DNA from: an uncultured Eubacteriales bacterium | GTDB lineage: Bacteria; Bacillota; Clostridia; Christensenellales; UBA1242 | Length of the DNA stretch: 64,000 nt | Reading direction: 5' to 3' | Assembly (NCBI GenBank): GCA_902496015.1 | Contig: CABUZJ010000003.1 | Location: forward strand, 91,184-155,183 | Shown here: in pieces, positions 62,325 to 64,000 of the stretch | Position numbering within the stretch: position 1 is the first letter of the stretch | How the letters are laid out: each line of letters begins with the position of its first letter | Notes under the pieces: model-generated | What the model saw: the letters and a program-made list of their open reading frames with translations, nothing else | The model's database searches: none | What the model was told of the DNA's origin: nothing | Made by a program: the position numbers and the translations under genes

Positions 62325-63269
62325 ATGAATAACTTTTTAGATAATTTATTACAAATAAAAAAATTTATGCCTCTTAATGATGAAGACCAACAATCGCTAA
62401 AACAAATAGAAAAACAATGTATAAATAAAATCAGGCATGATATTAAAAAATGCGGAACAAGTGATTTATTTTTATTGCAAAGTCAAGATGGAAATTTTCT
62501 AAGTCATGTTTCAGTTATACTTAATTTAAATAATTTGGCAATAGAAATTTTAAAACACGAAGAAATTGCAAATAAGAAAAATAAAGATAATGAAACAATG
62601 GCCTTTACTGCAATTAAATACAAAAATTATTATATTGCAAATAAATGCTTAAATTGTCCGTCAATTGTAACAACTTTATGCAATAATACTTATTTTTTCT
62701 TTCTAGCCACAAAACACGCTGAAAGTGTGCAATTTTTAAATAATTTAATAGATAATTACCCACAATATTTAAAGTTAAAAGACTGTTATAATGAACCGCT
62801 TACTTTTTACTTGGTAAGAAATAAAAAAACTAAACAGGCCATAAAAATAATAAAACAATATCCAGAAATTGCAAAAATAAAAAATATTGATGGTGACACT
62901 ATGGGTCATATTGCTTTTGATGAACAAAACCTTGCTGTTTTAAACGCATGGATTGAAAACAAAAATCTTCGCAGAATTCAAAATAAATATAAGCAATCAG
63001 TTGTTCATTTATTAGCAATTGAAAACAAAAAATCTAAACTATTAGAACAAATCATTAAAGATTTAGTTGCATTAAAACAACAAGATTATTTAGGCAATAC
63101 TCCAGTTCATTATTTTTGCGAAAATAGCAACATTAAGCTAGCACATGCAGGCTTTAAAATTAAAGATATTCATTGCCAACTTAATAATAAAGGAAATAGC
63201 GTAACCGACATTGCCCGAGAAAAAAACGATTTGATTGCTATTGCAAATTACGACGATCATGAAAAATAA
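62325..63269 (+). CDS. Degenerate ankyrin-repeat protein
   Basis: 314 residues with about seven diverged ankyrin units (for example QYPEIAKIKNIDGDTMGHIAF and QQDYLGNTPVHYFCENS). It is related in style to the protein at 1897: both have (N/Y)P-x-(L/I)AKI and DG-x-T lead-ins. No Shine-Dalgarno is seen before the ATG, and the promoter leaves nearly no leader, so it looks leaderless. Function unknown; soluble. Confidence 0.8.
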   Translation: MNNFLDNLLQIKKFMPLNDEDQQSLKQIEKQCINKIRHDIKKCGTSDLFLLQSQDGNFLSHVSVILNLNNLAIEILKHEEIANKKNKDNETMAFTAIKYKNYYIANKCLNCPSIVTTLCNNTYFFFLATKHAESVQFLNNLIDNYPQYLKLKDCYNEPLTFYLVRNKKTKQAIKIIKQYPEIAKIKNIDGDTMGHIAFDEQNLAVLNAWIENKNLRRIQNKYKQSVVHLLAIENKKSKLLEQIIKDLVALKQQDYLGNTPVHYFCENSNIKLAHAGFKIKDIHCQLNNKGNSVTDIAREKNDLIAIANYDDHEK

Positions 63270-63297
63270 ATAATACAAAATTTTAATAATAATATGT

Positions 63298-63329
63298 AAA
63301 AAAGAACTTATTTAAAATAAGTTCTTTTT
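63298..63329. terminator. Bidirectional terminator
   Basis: AAAGAACTTATTT/AAATAAGTTCTTT perfect stem between convergent genes. Confidence 0.85.
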
Positions 63330-63336
63330 GTTTACT

Positions 63337-64000
63337 CTATGCAACTTGTGGCAATGTTATGTCTTCCCCATTTAAGAAATTCTTCAAAATTGTAACATCT
63401 TCACTATTAACTTCGCCATCTCCATTTAAGTCTGCAAAATCAAGCAAAGGTTCACAGTCAATAGTTTCTGTTTGATTAACATGAGCTCTTAAAATCACAA
63501 GATCATCAATTGTAATCACTCCATCGCAATTTAAATCGCCATATTTTTGAGTATAATCAATATAAGTTAATTCTTTAAAAGCAAAATTATTATTAATGTA
63601 ATTATATAAAATAATTGCATCAGTATTATCTACAACACCATCTAAGTTAAAATCTACACATAAAACATTTTGAACTGTTTGCAAGATTTCATTGCTAGTA
63701 TTTATTGCATCTAATAATGCTGTATAATCATTACTATTAATATTACCATCATCATTAAAATCGCCAATTGCTTTTAAATTTTGTATTGGTAAAGTTTCAT
63801 ATCCACTCCAACTAGCCAAGTTCCTTGTCAAAATTAAAGCGTCTATTTTACTTACAGATCCATCGCCATTTAAATCACAATATTTAAATAATTCATCACA
63901 CATAAATATAGACCAATTATTAACTAATCTATCTAATAAAATAGCATCCCAATCTGTAATTTCGCCATTACAATCTATATCACCATATTGCGCTGTCCAA
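63337..64000 (-). CDS. Dockerin-repeat protein, C-terminal part
   Basis: The frame is open to the window edge; the ATG at 63903 is internal, since 32 more in-frame codons precede it and continue the same repeat. At least 220 residues of six calcium-loop units: YGDIDCNGEI, YCDLNGDGSV, IGDFNDDGNI, CVDFNLDGVV, YGDLNCDGVI and FADLNGDGEV, each followed by a D-x2-(A/I)-x-(I/L)L helix. That is three type I dockerin modules in a row. Dockerins bind cohesins in cellulosomes or similar surface complexes. The catalytic or other part lies off the window. Confidence 0.88.
   Translation of the reverse strand, partial: WTAQYGDIDCNGEITDWDAILLDRLVNNWSIFMCDELFKYCDLNGDGSVSKIDALILTRNLASWSGYETLPIQNLKAIGDFNDDGNINSNDYTALLDAINTSNEILQTVQNVLCVDFNLDGVVDNTDAIILYNYINNNFAFKELTYIDYTQKYGDLNCDGVITIDDLVILRAHVNQTETIDCEPLLDFADLNGDGEVNSEDVTILKNFLNGEDITLPQVA

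Noticed and set aside
63337..63903. Dockerin gene as a complete 188-residue protein starting at 63903
   Set aside because: The frame continues upstream to the window edge with another calcium-loop unit; the ATG is internal.

Overview
The window is a 64 kb piece of a very AT-rich, low-GC Gram-positive chromosome from an endospore former. The sporulation genes spoVM, spoIVA, spoIIP, spoIIGA, sigE, sigG and ylmC are all present, MurE carries the DNPR motif of meso-diaminopimelate enzymes, and gene orders (yloUV/rpmB, def-fmt-rlmN-rsgA-rpe, pcrA-ligA, der-plsY-spoIVA, tig-clpP-clpX, the dcw cluster) are those of Bacillota. Dockerin repeats, ankyrin proteins and extreme AT content suggest an uncultivated, perhaps gut-associated, member of the Clostridia. 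That placement is inference; no rRNA gene is present.

Layout. 1-4.5 kb: yloV (fakA-like, cut by the window edge), yloU, rpmB, an orphan gene, a 31-codon spoVM, and a 14-repeat ankyrin protein. 3.8-7.9 kb: the def-fmt-rlmN-rsgA-rpe operon with its own promoter, then priA, rpoZ, ligA and pcrA up to 14.8 kb. 15-20.1 kb is an accessory pocket: two small genes, a two-gene restriction-modification system resembling Hpy188I, eight tRNA genes and an orphan gene. 20.1-32.4 kb: an M16 peptidase, a membrane-anchored GH18 protein, spoIVA, plsY, der, spoIIP with a membrane-protein partner, a pseudouridine synthase and feoAB. 32.5-38.1 kb: nrdR, ylmC, sigG, two surface-glycan genes, sigE and spoIIGA. 38.2-52.1 kb: the division and cell-wall cluster, mraZ to ftsZ, without murF and murG. 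52.6-62.2 kb: a phosphoesterase, engB, a split transketolase, clpX, clpP, tig, rluD, lspA and an esterase. 62.3-64 kb: a degenerate ankyrin protein with a leaderless-looking start, and the C-terminal end of a dockerin-repeat protein.

How it fits together. The window holds much of the early engulfment and coat programme: SpoIIGA processes pro-SigE, SpoIIP acts in engulfment, SpoVM and SpoIVA found the coat, and SigG drives late forespore genes. Four intergenic regions (before sigG, the GH18 gene, the spoIIP operon and the YjzC-like gene) carry a related TGAATA-like/CAAACTA-like promoter that looks like a forespore sigma-factor signal. Most housekeeping operons instead have plain SigA-type promoters with 17-bp spacers and intrinsic terminators. 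The mraZ promoter is bordered by two phased pairs of AAAGTGG boxes, the expected operator of MraZ.
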